DNA of 64,000 nt from Agarivorans albus (GTDB lineage: Bacteria; Pseudomonadota; Gammaproteobacteria; Enterobacterales; Celerinatantimonadaceae): positions 3,528,972-3,592,971 of the forward strand of contig NZ_AP023032.1 in NCBI RefSeq assembly GCF_019670105.1, read 5' to 3'. This document shows positions 9,190 through 18,632 of the stretch, piece after piece (within the stretch, counting starts at the first letter, position 1; every line of letters begins with the position of its first letter). Below the pieces are notes generated by a model. That model saw only the letters and a program-made list of their open reading frames with translations, was not told the origin of the DNA and searched no databases. The position numbers were made by a program, and so were the translations under genes.

Positions 9190-9708
9190 ATGATAGAAAT
9201 TTGCCATGAAAATCCTAACAACGAACAAAGCAAACAACTGTTAAAAGCCCAAGCCGATTCCTTAATGAAATTAACTGGAAACAGCGCGGTTGAATGTTTT
9301 AATGAAAGCGAGTTCTTAGCTGAAGATGCAGTATTTCTATTAGTTAAACGTAAGGGTGTAGCCCTCGCCTGCGGTGGTTTTAGGTATCTACAACCAGGTA
9401 TTTGTGAAATGAAGCGAATCTACTCGCATCAGGCTGGATTGGGTAAAGTTATTTTGCAAGCTCTAGAACAGTACGCAGTAACTCTGGGTTATCAACAAAT
9501 ATATTTAGCCACCCGTAACTCAAACACTCAAGCCATCCAGTTTTACGCCAAACACGGCTACCGAGCTATCTCGCCTTTTGGTGTTTATAGTCACCATCCT
9601 CATTACTTAAGTTTGGCTAAATCACTCGCCAATGCTGAGCAGACACTAGGCATAAAAAAGCGCAGCTTAGTCACTGCGCTTAATCAATATTACTCACCTA
9701 TCAGCTAA
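9190..9708 (+). CDS. GNAT family N-acetyltransferase
   Basis: A 172-residue GCN5-related acetyltransferase. The GNAT fold is recognisable from the core strand (ACGGFRYL), the acetyl-CoA-binding region (EMKRIYSHQAGLGKVILQALEQYA) and the C-terminal motif LATRNSNTQAIQFYAKHGYR near residues 116-137. The A motif reads AGLGKV in place of the usual R/QxxGxG/A, still plausible. The substrate is unknown. The Shine-Dalgarno sequence before ATG 9190 is weak. Its last 8 bases overlap the 3' end of the convergent GH14-like gene, and its C-terminal codons double as that gene's terminator. Confidence 0.88.
   Translation: MIEICHENPNNEQSKQLLKAQADSLMKLTGNSAVECFNESEFLAEDAVFLLVKRKGVALACGGFRYLQPGICEMKRIYSHQAGLGKVILQALEQYAVTLGYQQIYLATRNSNTQAIQFYAKHGYRAISPFGVYSHHPHYLSLAKSLANAEQTLGIKKRSLVTALNQYYSPIS
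9653..9682 (-). terminator. Rho-independent terminator lying inside the GNAT coding region
   Basis: On the minus strand the stem AAGCGCAG / CTGCGCTT is followed by TTTTTT, about 20 bases past the stop codon of the GH14-like gene. The same bases encode the last residues of the GNAT protein on the plus strand. Confidence 0.82.
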
Positions 9709-12364
9709 TGCGGTTGATCAGCTTTCTTAGCTCACGCATTGGCGTTGGCTCATCATCAAAGAAGTTTTGCATTCTTAACAAGGTTAAACCATCGTAGCCA
9801 GGTGCGCGCGTTAGCGCCCGCGCCATTTGCTTCCAACCCTGCTCGCCATATAACTCACCGGCAAGGGCATTTTCACCCATCAGTGATACTTGGCACTCGT
9901 CTGCAGCATCGGCCATCCAGTCCACTAAATCAGCTGCGCGAGAATAACCTTCATAGTCTTTGTTTATCATTTCTAAACAAGTGAAATGAATCGCGGCACG
10001 CGCTTGCTTGCCTTCTGGCAATAAGGCTTTAAGCAAACCTAAGTACTCTTGCTGGTTATTGCTGCTTAAGGTTGGATGCACTGCAATTAAGCCAGCGGTA
10101 ATCTCGGCTGCACGTGGCAACTCGGGATCGCTTACAACCCAGTGAATCCCCGGAATTTTAATGCCAATAGGCACTTGGCCAAATGAATCATCGTCAAACA
10201 CACTCAGTGCATTTTCAAAAATGCGTCGACCATGAGCAACCAAGGCTTTGTGATACCAGGTTAAAAACTCCCGCGCCCACGCATTATGGATGTAGCGCTT
10301 GTGGCTAAATAACCAATCTGCATCTGGAATTTCGGCTTGCTCAAAGCTTTCCCAAGTAAAACCAAAACTGCCATTAAGCGCTGCAATACTGTGGTACTTC
10401 TCTTTTAAATAACGTAACCAGTCTTGTTTTGCTAAGCGGCTGTAACACTGCAAGGTACCGCGGTTAGGGTAATTACCCCAGTCGTGGGCGTTGTAGCTTG
10501 GATAACGTAGCTCTCCTGCAGGGCCAAGGCTTACGTTGATTTCATCCATCAAGCCAGCTTGGTTAATGTAATGCTGTTTAAAGGCTTCCATAAAGCGCTG
10601 GTAATAAGGCATCACAAACTCATCGGCCCATAACGATACATACTCCATAGAAGCATCGCCGGTTTCCGATACATATTGCAGATCTTGCACCGAGTTAAGT
10701 TGATCGTTGCTTTCCAGTAAACGGCCCCACAACCATAGGGGAATGGCTTGCATAAAGTCATCGTTCACATTGCCGCCCGCCTGGTGGAACGACAAAATAG
10801 GTACCCATTGCAAACCTAAACGTTTAAGCAGGCTTACTACGCGGTCGTAGTAACTCCAATCAAACTTGCCTGGTTTGTCTCCTTCCACCAAGCCCCACCA
10901 AATATCGGTAGAAATGGCGGTAACACCAATACTACGAAGCTGGCGTAATTGCGCCTCAAACTGTTTCCAGTTTTCTTCATCCAGCAGTTGTTTCTGGTTG
11001 GCCACTTTAAGATGCAAAGGCCCCATTACTCGGAACTGCTTTTTACCCAATTGCTTAGTTTCGGCAATTTGATACTTAAACTTATTAAGTTGCGACAAAC
11101 GCCCTTTAACGATGGCCTGCTCATTTAACTGAGACATATCGTTAAAGATCCAGCCTTCAAACCCGCTACCGTGTAATACCGAATGGTAAAGCTGATCCCA
11201 GCCTGGATGGCTAGCCAACGCCTGTGGCTGAGAGTTTTGTACCAAGGCCGGTATTTTTAGCTTACGCATTGCTGTAAGTAAGGCTTGGTTAACGCGAGTT
11301 GCATGGCTTGATTCAGCGCCGCTGGCCACAATCAACAAACGACCGGCAGCTTGCACATGCCAATACTCTAGCTGAGCGATTTGATAATCAAGCAATTGGG
11401 GGCGGTCTAGCCACGGCTGCGGATTAATCCCGGTTAAACACCCTAACCAAGGATGATCGCTTGCGGTAAGCTCTGGCATAGGAATGTTTAAACACAACTG
11501 GCTGTGTGACCATGCATCCGTAAACTGCTGCTCAGCGACTGCCAACACATTACCCACATAAGCTTGCCAATTACTGGCATACCATGCATTAAACTCTTTA
11601 AAACAGGTATTACTTGTTTTGTTCTTGTAACAACGGCTTAGCGTTTCGGCCAATTGTTCTTGCCAAGGTGTATCGCCATTTAACTCCCACAAACTCAACC
11701 AAGCTTGTTGCGAGCCATATTGCTGTTGCATGTCTTCGGCTAAAGCAGCCAAGGCAGTTGGGCTAAAGCTTTGATAGATAGGTTGACCATCACGCTCCCC
11801 CCAAGGAATACATGCCTCACCATTAGGCCCTAAGCCCAGCAGCAAGGCATCACAACGTGGCGCAAACTCAGCCATGTGCTGAGCAAAGCAGCCCATCCAG
11901 TGGCTAAACATTTCCACCAAACCAGCCTCAGCCCATAAACTTGGGCTTTGGGTATTGTCGCGACCATATTGGTTCACGTACTTAATCGCATCGGCGGTTT
12001 GAGTTTTGGGTAATGCCGCCAGCATAGAGCCCCAAAACCAATCAGGAAGACGTTGTTCAGTGCCTTGCTGAGTATCGGAAGAAAAGAACAACTGGTATTG
12101 CAGCTTAAAGCCATGCGACACCAAATGCGCAGACAAGCGCTTAAGGGACGCCCAGCACTCTGCCTGATCTAATTGCTCGGCACTAAACGGTGCTATGTAG
12201 CGCCAATGCACTGGCACTACCAAAGCATCTACACCATTTTGGCGTAAATTACGAAGTTGTGGAGATAAGCTCTGAAGCTGAGCTTGATTACATGAAGCGG
12301 CATACTCAGCCAATGGTAAAGAACCCTTTACCCAAGCTTTGCGTGCTGAAATTGGATTAGCCAT
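9701..12364 (-). CDS. GH14 beta-amylase-like protein with duplicated domain
   Basis: An 887-residue protein whose C-terminal half (about residues 443-887) is a glycoside hydrolase family 14 beta-amylase: TDIWWGLVEG, then SLGPAGELRYPSY with the acid Glu at 618, then KIPGIHW, then FTCLEM with the base Glu at 798. Beta-amylases release maltose from the non-reducing ends of alpha-1,4-glucans. The N-terminal half (about 1-440) looks like a diverged second copy: VDALVVPVHWRY matches the WWG region, LPDWFWG matches PLWLWG, and LGLGPNGEACIP matches the acid-Glu motif with Glu at 183. The base-Glu motif is not recognisable there, so that half may be inactive or may bind substrate. No signal peptide is seen, so it is probably cytoplasmic and could act on glycogen. 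It is a single-gene unit. Confidence 0.88.
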   Translation of the reverse strand: MANPISARKAWVKGSLPLAEYAASCNQAQLQSLSPQLRNLRQNGVDALVVPVHWRYIAPFSAEQLDQAECWASLKRLSAHLVSHGFKLQYQLFFSSDTQQGTEQRLPDWFWGSMLAALPKTQTADAIKYVNQYGRDNTQSPSLWAEAGLVEMFSHWMGCFAQHMAEFAPRCDALLLGLGPNGEACIPWGERDGQPIYQSFSPTALAALAEDMQQQYGSQQAWLSLWELNGDTPWQEQLAETLSRCYKNKTSNTCFKEFNAWYASNWQAYVGNVLAVAEQQFTDAWSHSQLCLNIPMPELTASDHPWLGCLTGINPQPWLDRPQLLDYQIAQLEYWHVQAAGRLLIVASGAESSHATRVNQALLTAMRKLKIPALVQNSQPQALASHPGWDQLYHSVLHGSGFEGWIFNDMSQLNEQAIVKGRLSQLNKFKYQIAETKQLGKKQFRVMGPLHLKVANQKQLLDEENWKQFEAQLRQLRSIGVTAISTDIWWGLVEGDKPGKFDWSYYDRVVSLLKRLGLQWVPILSFHQAGGNVNDDFMQAIPLWLWGRLLESNDQLNSVQDLQYVSETGDASMEYVSLWADEFVMPYYQRFMEAFKQHYINQAGLMDEINVSLGPAGELRYPSYNAHDWGNYPNRGTLQCYSRLAKQDWLRYLKEKYHSIAALNGSFGFTWESFEQAEIPDADWLFSHKRYIHNAWAREFLTWYHKALVAHGRRIFENALSVFDDDSFGQVPIGIKIPGIHWVVSDPELPRAAEITAGLIAVHPTLSSNNQQEYLGLLKALLPEGKQARAAIHFTCLEMINKDYEGYSRAADLVDWMADAADECQVSLMGENALAGELYGEQGWKQMARALTRAPGYDGLTLLRMQNFFDDEPTPMRELRKLINRIS

Positions 12365-12560
12365 GTTTAGCTTACTCTAAAAAAACTGTGCTAGTTATCC
12401 CTAGTCCGCGTCTTAACAGCAAGGCTGCAAAGCTTTTCAGCTGAACAAAAGGAGATCGAGATCACATTACATATTGGCTGTAGTGTAGCCTAAGTGCTTA
12501 ATTTACCAAATTGATCTGGCTTAAAAGTCACTCCGTAAAGTTAAAAAACCTGCACTTTTG

Positions 12561-13031
12561 CTAAAGCCAACGTCGAACATTGCGGCAATATTGCAGGTAT
12601 TGTTCATTAAATTGCTGCGTAAGTAGCTTTTCTTCAGGCTTTATTTGTAAACGATTGATAAGCAGCACAAATACTACGCAGCTTAATAAGCTTAAACCCG
12701 CCTGCAAATGCAAACACCAGGCCGTTAACAGTAGCAGCAAACTTAAATACATTGGATTACGGCTATAACGATAAAGCCCTTCCACAACTAAATGCTTACT
12801 GCGTTCCGGGTGATGAGGATTGATAGTTGTGTGTTTTCTAGCAAAACCAATCAGGCTAGTTACTGCGATAAATGCCGCCAAAAACACCAAAGGCCACTGC
12901 AGCTTTACCAAGCCCAATGGCAGTATTAGCCAACTCCACTGTGTACTTAAGTGCGCCAAGCCGTAAGCTATAGCTACACATAACAATAGCCAAAGGGGAG
13001 GAGGAACCAACAGTTCTAAGCGTTTAAGCAC
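12561..13031 (-). CDS. Isoprenylcysteine carboxyl methyltransferase-like membrane protein
   Basis: A 156-residue integral membrane protein with about four hydrophobic spans. The C-terminal part carries the family pattern of ICMT/phospholipid-methyltransferase proteins: LVVEGLYRYSRNPMYLSL (the G-x-Y-x-x-x-R-x-P-x-Y motif) followed later by EEKLLTQQFNEQYLQYCRNVRRW. It probably transfers a methyl group from SAM to a lipid or membrane-bound substrate; bacterial members of this type mostly have no assigned substrate. It lies 13 bases after the preceding minus-strand gene and forms a two-gene operon with it. Confidence 0.82.
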   Translation of the reverse strand: MLKRLELLVPPPLWLLLCVAIAYGLAHLSTQWSWLILPLGLVKLQWPLVFLAAFIAVTSLIGFARKHTTINPHHPERSKHLVVEGLYRYSRNPMYLSLLLLLTAWCLHLQAGLSLLSCVVFVLLINRLQIKPEEKLLTQQFNEQYLQYCRNVRRWL

Positions 13032-13044
13032 TAAGCCTCTCTAA

Positions 13045-13587
13045 TTAGTTATCGGCGTTATCGGATTTTTCCACTTGCTGATAAATATAGTGCCCTCGGC
13101 CAGTAATTGCAGTATGAAATAGATTCTGGAAAGGAAACAAGCGCTTTTTAAGGTAATAAGTAAAACCGGCAAACATTGCACTTAAGGCTACATTAATCAG
13201 CCCTTCTAGCTGAAAAATATAAGGCAAGCTTTGATAGATCGAATAACCTGAAAACACCATCAGCAACAAATAGCCATTGGCAGCATTTTTGTAAATCATA
13301 AAGATAATTAACAAGGGAACTAAGGCCGGCATCAGTAAGGCCATTAACAACTGGGCACTCACTTGTTCTGCAGCCATAAGGCCAAACACCAATTTACTCA
13401 GCACCATAAACTGCAATACCGCCAACAAAAACGCTTTCTGCTTAGAATATTGCTGCAAAGTGCCGGGCTCGGGTATAGACGCCAAGGCTTTAGTCACCTT
13501 TCGCAAATTCCACTGCTGCTGCTCTGCATGTTCGTAGACTTGTTGTTTGTTTAGCCCTTGAGCTAGTAATTGATCAACTTGTTTCAT
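13045..13587 (-). CDS. Hypothetical membrane protein
   Basis: A 180-residue protein. The first 45 residues are soluble and helical (MKQVDQLLAQGLNKQQVYE...), followed by about four hydrophobic segments and a short basic, polar C-terminus. The reading frame opens 21 bases further upstream, but ATG at 13587 is preceded by GGAGG at good spacing. No family is recognised. It is the first gene of an operon with the ICMT-like methyltransferase, which suggests a membrane-linked role but no more. Confidence 0.7.
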   Translation of the reverse strand: MKQVDQLLAQGLNKQQVYEHAEQQQWNLRKVTKALASIPEPGTLQQYSKQKAFLLAVLQFMVLSKLVFGLMAAEQVSAQLLMALLMPALVPLLIIFMIYKNAANGYLLLMVFSGYSIYQSLPYIFQLEGLINVALSAMFAGFTYYLKKRLFPFQNLFHTAITGRGHYIYQQVEKSDNADN

Positions 13588-14642
13588 TGCACCTCCGTAA
13601 AGGCTCACTTTACCTTAGTAAGCAAATTAGCGACATCTTCAGGCGCACAAATAGCAATTAGCATAAGCAACAAAACAGATCAGATAATCAGCCAAAGATC
13701 CTTAGTATGAATTACCTACAGCTAAGCAAAATTTAGCGCTTTACTCTTGATTATCGCCAAACTTATTCACATAAGCGCAAGTTATTAACATTTAATCGTT
13801 CTACGCAACCAAATCATCTAGAAAATCGAAAAGCCTTAGATTGAGAAAAAACACAATATGCTATTGAGTTACGACCGTTTTACAGTGCTTGTCTCTTAAA
13901 CAAGCTGCTGTGATATCGATCAGCTTGCTTACGCTAACAGCATAAAAGTGACAATTATTGAACATTCCTGCGAAAAAACGCACTTAGACTAGTACAGCAC
14001 TATCAGTAGCTTAGCTTACATATTTGCGATATAGGTCAATATAGGCTTAGTTTTTTAGCCATTACATTCTTAAAACAAGGCTCATGAAACGTTCTATTTT
14101 TGTATTTATTTTAACTAACAGAAAAATGTCAACGCCACGAAACAAAGAAGCAGTAAAAAAGAATTTTTTACTAATTTTAGGTGACATTATTGACGCTAAA
14201 AGCCGATCCGCTGCAAGCCACTAACTTCACTGGATAGAGAATTTTATCCACAGCTTTGTGCACTGTTTCTGTGGGAAAAGCTGTTTGGATTATTCTGCTT
14301 ATTTCAGTGAAATATATTGCGCTAACGGATATAGGCAGTTGTTACTCTCATTGACAAGTAAAAAATCAACTAAGGCTTCTATTTTTATTTGTTAACTAAG
14401 TCTTGTCATCCACATAAATCTAATCTCCCGCGCCAACGCTGGGCTGCGCGTAAGATCTCAAGAGGATCGCAAAAAATTATGATAGATCTTTTTGCTCATT
14501 ATTCTTTGTCACCAAATTTTCACAATTGAATGAAATAATAAGCAGTCGCCCAAGTTGTTGGCGCACAATCATTAAATTGCTTTGCCACTGAATCAAGTCA
14601 ACGTAAACTAATCACCACAGACTCATCACATTTGGTTGCCTG
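13588..14642. other. Gene-free region of about 1 kb
   Basis: No credible reading frame on either strand. The region is AT-rich. It has one perfect DnaA-box sequence (TTATCCACA, 14244-14252), a TTATTCACA (13763-13771), a TCATCCACA (14406-14414), an AT-only inverted repeat (14152-14172) and a few GATC sites near 14453-14490. No terminator hairpin with a T-run is obvious. It must hold the promoters for the flanking genes; I cannot assign another role. Confidence 0.5.
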
Positions 14643-15572
14643 TTGTTTAAACCATCTCCGGTACAGTTGGTACATTTTCAGCGTAAGAAAATCTACGTAA
14701 AGCGAGATGATTTGCTGCACCCGCAGTTTTCTGGCAACAAAGCACGTAAGTTCTACCACTTATTAAATCACCCGCAACCGGGCGTAAGCACACTAGTAGG
14801 AAGTGGATCTGCGCAAGCTAACTCGCTGTATTCTTTAGCTGCATTAGCACAACTTAAGCAATGGAAATGCGAGTTCTACGTTGACCATATCCCCAGCTGG
14901 CTAAAACAAAATCCTTGTGGCAACTATCAAGCAGCGCTAGAGCTAGGCGCACGGATCATTGAGGTAAGTAGTTTACATCGTCAGCAGCAGGCTAACTTAG
15001 ACAGCTTTATGCAAACCATTGTTAAGCCAAGCTTATCGCCGCAACAACTATTTGTCCCTGAAGGTGGTCGCTGTGAATATGCACGCGAAGGGGTGGTTAC
15101 ACTAGCGGAAGAAATTGAACAGTGGCAGCATCAAAACCAAATTGGCCGTTTAAACATAATGCTGCCAGCCGGCACCGGCACCACGGCCTTATTTTTGAGT
15201 GAATACTTTAGCCAAATGAATCCCTGCATAAAAGTGTATAGCTGCGCCTGTGTAGGAGATGAAGACTACCTAAGCCTGCAATTTACCCAACTTAATAGTA
15301 ATACCGCCACTCACCCAATTATTCTACCGCGTACCAAGAAGTATCACTTTGGTAAGTTATATCGCGAACACTACCAAACTTGGCTAGCGCTTAAGCAGCA
15401 AACCAAGCTTGAGTTTGAGCTTCTCTACGACCCTATTGGCTGGCAATGTTTAATGCGCTTTCTTGAAGAACAAACGGATGAAACCCCAACCTTATATATT
15501 CACCAAGGTGGTTTATTGGGTAATCAAAGCATGCTGCCACGCTACAAACGTAAATACCCCGATTTAACTTAA
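14643..15572 (+). CDS. PLP-dependent D-cysteine desulfhydrase / ACC deaminase family protein
   Basis: A 309-residue fold-type II PLP enzyme. The N-terminal signature YVKRDDLLHPQFSGNKARK contains the PLP lysine (SGNKARK, near residue 33). Further family marks are GSAQANSLYSLAALA, NPCGNYQAALELGA, a LPAGTGTTALF phosphate-binding loop near residue 178, and IHQGG near the end. Members convert D-cysteine to pyruvate, sulfide and ammonia, or deaminate ACC; which applies is not readable here. The start is a TTG without a clear ribosome-binding site, and the frame is open back to 14607, so the start is uncertain. The stop codon overlaps that of the convergent secreted-protein gene in a shared TTAA. 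Confidence 0.85.
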   Translation: MFKPSPVQLVHFQRKKIYVKRDDLLHPQFSGNKARKFYHLLNHPQPGVSTLVGSGSAQANSLYSLAALAQLKQWKCEFYVDHIPSWLKQNPCGNYQAALELGARIIEVSSLHRQQQANLDSFMQTIVKPSLSPQQLFVPEGGRCEYAREGVVTLAEEIEQWQHQNQIGRLNIMLPAGTGTTALFLSEYFSQMNPCIKVYSCACVGDEDYLSLQFTQLNSNTATHPIILPRTKKYHFGKLYREHYQTWLALKQQTKLEFELLYDPIGWQCLMRFLEEQTDETPTLYIHQGGLLGNQSMLPRYKRKYPDLT

Positions 15573-16324
15573 CGCCAATCTAGCCAATAACTATAAGGAA
15601 ACTCTTCAGACAAACTCACTGTTTCTTGATAGTGAGGACTAGGGCTATTTAAGCATTCGGTGCCATGAAATTCAGGCTCGGCCCAGCCGGTATTTTCGTC
15701 TAAATATTCGCGGCTATAACCCCAGCGGCCACAAGACAAAATGGTGTCGTAGCTTTGGTCTCGTTGGCACACTACGCAGGTTTCAAACTCCACCATTATA
15801 TCTTGCCCCTCTTTACCCAAAGCATCAGAGACAAACGGCGTATCGTATATCGCCAAGGTCGAAGCCCTGGAAGGAGGCTCACTCCAAGGTTTATCACTGG
15901 TATCGGCAGGCGTTTGATGCACCCCACTGCCATGTTCCAGAGGAGGAGCGTCATAAAAAGGCTCAACAAAGCTTGCTGGCGCATCAATTTGAGCCCTGCG
16001 TTCATCGCCTAATAAACGTCGATTGGTGGTGCGAATTTGCAACATGCGATATTGGTTACACTGGGCTTGGTTGGCTAACTCTAACTCGCCTAAGCGATTG
16101 GCAAATAGGTGGATTTCTAGCCCGACACCAGTGGCGTTATCTCGCGGAATATAGGACGCTTGCTGGCGACTGCTGTGATACCAAGCTTCAGAAAAGACCA
16201 ATACGCCTAGTGTTTGCTGTTGGTAGGTAACTGGACACACTTTACCCACCCATAACTCTTCAGCGACTAAAGCTGAACTTAAGCTGCAATAGCTCAGTGT
16301 TATCCATAAGCAAGCTCGCGTCAT
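15569..16324 (-). CDS. Hypothetical secreted protein
   Basis: A 251-residue protein with an N-terminal signal peptide (MTRACLWITLSYCSLSSALVAEE), probably periplasmic. It has several scattered cysteines, including a CVVC pair near residue 188, that could form disulfides or bind metal. The middle is low-complexity and Pro/Ser rich. No family is recognised. A GGGGA ribosome-binding site is present. It is a single gene between convergent and tandem neighbours. Confidence 0.65.
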   Translation of the reverse strand: MTRACLWITLSYCSLSSALVAEELWVGKVCPVTYQQQTLGVLVFSEAWYHSSRQQASYIPRDNATGVGLEIHLFANRLGELELANQAQCNQYRMLQIRTTNRRLLGDERRAQIDAPASFVEPFYDAPPLEHGSGVHQTPADTSDKPWSEPPSRASTLAIYDTPFVSDALGKEGQDIMVEFETCVVCQRDQSYDTILSCGRWGYSREYLDENTGWAEPEFHGTECLNSPSPHYQETVSLSEEFPYSYWLDWR

Positions 16325-16442
16325 AAGCCATCCCCGCTATCACTATCATGCAAATGTCATTTAAGTGTAGTCGCTATGCCACAAGCTAAAAGTAAGGGGC
16401 GGGTTTTAAATCGATGCAAGCACTAGAATATAGGGCTTAGTG

Positions 16443-17210
16443 CTAGCGTTCTTGAATCGCTTTAGGTAGGTAACTCTCTACAATATCTTGAATTTCGCCA
16501 CTCTCGAGAAGCTGTTGTACGCTCAGTTCAATGTCTTGCAAAATTTGCTCAGCATTGTCGGTATTCGGGGCGATAGAAATAGTGATGTATGATTTCGTAG
16601 ACGTTAAATAAGCAGGCTGAGCAAGCTCTATTTGCATCTCTTGTGCTAGATTCGAAATGATCCCAAGATTACCCGCAAAGCCATCTATTCTCCCTGCTTC
16701 TAACAGCTTAAGCGCCTGTGAGTATGTTTGCGCCGACAATATAGTCACTTGTCCCTGCTCTGCTGCATCATACAACCTTAACCCATAAACCTTGCTAGCC
16801 CCTCTTAACGAGGCCACCCTTTTACCCTCAAAGTTATCCCAGGTAAATGGCTTATCCGCAAGGCTAACCACTGCCGTTTGAAAACTGGCTACAGCAATTG
16901 GCTGGTGAATCGATTGGTCAAACTTTTTGTTAGGAAACAAGCAAGAAATAACCACTCCTTGTTCGTTATGCAGCAGCTCATTTACAATTCGTGGATAAGG
17001 AACCACATTCACTTCGACATCATCTAACTTTAAGCGCTGAGCAACCAGTTTAAGTATATCGACATAATAGCCTTTCGGCTCACCGCTTTCTTTAAAACCA
17101 GCAGGTTTAGAATTCAAGGCATAAAAACGATAGAACTCGCCTGAATGCTTTGCGCTCAAACAGCTGCTACAGCTAAAAATAATTATGGCTATCATAAACT
17201 TAAGTGCCAT
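16443..17210 (-). CDS. Periplasmic solute-binding protein (SBP family 3-like)
   Basis: A 255-residue protein with a signal peptide (hydrophobic stretch MIAIIIFSCSSCLSA) followed by a type-3 solute-binding fold: GEPKGYYVDILKLVAQRLKL, the hinge region WDNFEGKRVASLRGASKVYGL and the lobe-2 segment LLEAGRIDGFAGNLGI. Members usually bind amino acids for ABC uptake. No permease or ATPase lies next to it, as is common for orphan periplasmic sensors of this family in marine gammaproteobacteria. A Cys pair near the cleavage site could also allow lipidation. The ligand is unknown. Confidence 0.85.
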   Translation of the reverse strand: MALKFMIAIIIFSCSSCLSAKHSGEFYRFYALNSKPAGFKESGEPKGYYVDILKLVAQRLKLDDVEVNVVPYPRIVNELLHNEQGVVISCLFPNKKFDQSIHQPIAVASFQTAVVSLADKPFTWDNFEGKRVASLRGASKVYGLRLYDAAEQGQVTILSAQTYSQALKLLEAGRIDGFAGNLGIISNLAQEMQIELAQPAYLTSTKSYITISIAPNTDNAEQILQDIELSVQQLLESGEIQDIVESYLPKAIQER

Positions 17211-17364
17211 AGGCTAATTATGTCCGTCACATTTGGGATAAGTAAGTAAAGCGACAGCAAGGCTTATCTGTCAAGTTAGCCTAGGGTAGATATTTTTGAC
17301 AAATGACTTAGTTTTCCTCAGAAAACAATGGCAAGCTGATGAAATCTCGTAATAGGACTCACTA

Positions 17365-18399
17365 ATGACTCAAATTACCCCGTGTAAATTACAACAAGCC
17401 GTTGACGCTAATATCATCAGCCAGCAACAAGCAGAAAACTTGCTCAGCTTCTTAGAGTTGCCATCAAGCACTACGGCTCAATTCAACTTTAGTCATTTAC
17501 TTTATTACTTTGGTGGATTAATCGCCATTGGCGCTATGACCCTGTTTATGAACTTAGCGTGGGAAGGTTTTGGAGGCTGGGGCATCGTTAGCATTAGCCT
17601 AGTATATGCGGTGTTGGCATTACTTCTTTGTCAACGTTTTAAACGGCAAGGCCATATTATTCCTGCCGGCTTATCTGCCACTTTTGTTATTTGCCTTACA
17701 CCTTTGGCGGTATATGGCTTGCAACAAGCGATGGGTTGGTGGCCTAGCTCTAGCCAATATCACGACTATCACCGCTATGTTCAATGGCATTGGCTATATA
17801 TGGAAATCGCCACCCTAATTGTTGGTTTAATTCTATGCTGGCGCTACCGTTATCCATTTATGTTAATGCCGTTGGCCGTTACCCTTTGGTATATGAGCAT
17901 GGACATCGCCGCCATGTTAGCTGGTGAACGACCCGATTTTCACTTGCGAAGTTTAGTTTCACTATATTTTGGTTTAGCCATGATTTTGCTGGCCTTTTGG
18001 GTTGATCTACGCAGTCGTCACAGCGCCGATTTCGCGTTTTGGTTATATATCTTTGGCGTACTCACATTTTGGTGTGGCCTAAGCTTTCAACAATCCAATA
18101 GTGAGTGGGCAAAGTTTTTGTACTTTCTCACTAACCTAGCCATGATGCTGGCTGGGGTTATTCTGGCCCGCCGCGTATTTGTAGTTTTTGCTGCCATGGG
18201 CTGCTTTTACTATTTTTACCACCTTGCCGATCAAGTATTTAAAGACAGTTGGCTATTTCCAATTTCGCTAACGCTGATTGGATTAGCGATGGTCTACCTA
18301 GGTATTCTCTGGCAGAAGCATCAAGACACAATTAGCCAGCGATTACGCGGGTATTTACCCTTGACTATGCAAGAACTGCTGACCAATAAAAAGCATTAA
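17365..18399 (+). CDS. Multi-pass membrane protein, DUF2157-like
   Basis: A 344-residue protein. The first 45 residues are soluble (AVDANIISQQQAENLLSFL), a helical preface typical of DUF2157-type proteins. Eight to ten hydrophobic segments follow from residue 50 onward, with FGGLIAIGAMTLFMNLAWE the first. The function of the family is unknown. The family assignment is from the layout and N-terminal pattern, not from a catalytic motif. It is a single gene. Confidence 0.65.
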   Translation: MTQITPCKLQQAVDANIISQQQAENLLSFLELPSSTTAQFNFSHLLYYFGGLIAIGAMTLFMNLAWEGFGGWGIVSISLVYAVLALLLCQRFKRQGHIIPAGLSATFVICLTPLAVYGLQQAMGWWPSSSQYHDYHRYVQWHWLYMEIATLIVGLILCWRYRYPFMLMPLAVTLWYMSMDIAAMLAGERPDFHLRSLVSLYFGLAMILLAFWVDLRSRHSADFAFWLYIFGVLTFWCGLSFQQSNSEWAKFLYFLTNLAMMLAGVILARRVFVVFAAMGCFYYFYHLADQVFKDSWLFPISLTLIGLAMVYLGILWQKHQDTISQRLRGYLPLTMQELLTNKKH

Positions 18400-18632
18400 G
18401 CGCTTTACGGAGGATTGCTTAGCTAAACATCCTACTAACCCCTAGTCATTATGTATGACCTACTAGCGAGAAAAAGATAGAGATTTTTAAGCTCTCACTC
18501 AAAAACTAAAAATAATTAACATTTATACAAAATTAGCATTGCTTGCCTACAATTAAGGATTATAACTAAGCTTATATCGCTTTGTTTTATATAAGTTAAT
18601 TATCAGTAAGTTGTTTAATACGGACGGTAACG

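Noticed and set aside
13588-14642. Possible chromosomal replication origin
   Set aside because: Only one perfect DnaA box and two near matches, widely spaced; the typical neighbours (mnmG, mioC, dnaA, parAB or rctB) are absent, and an equally good box occurs by chance at 58211.
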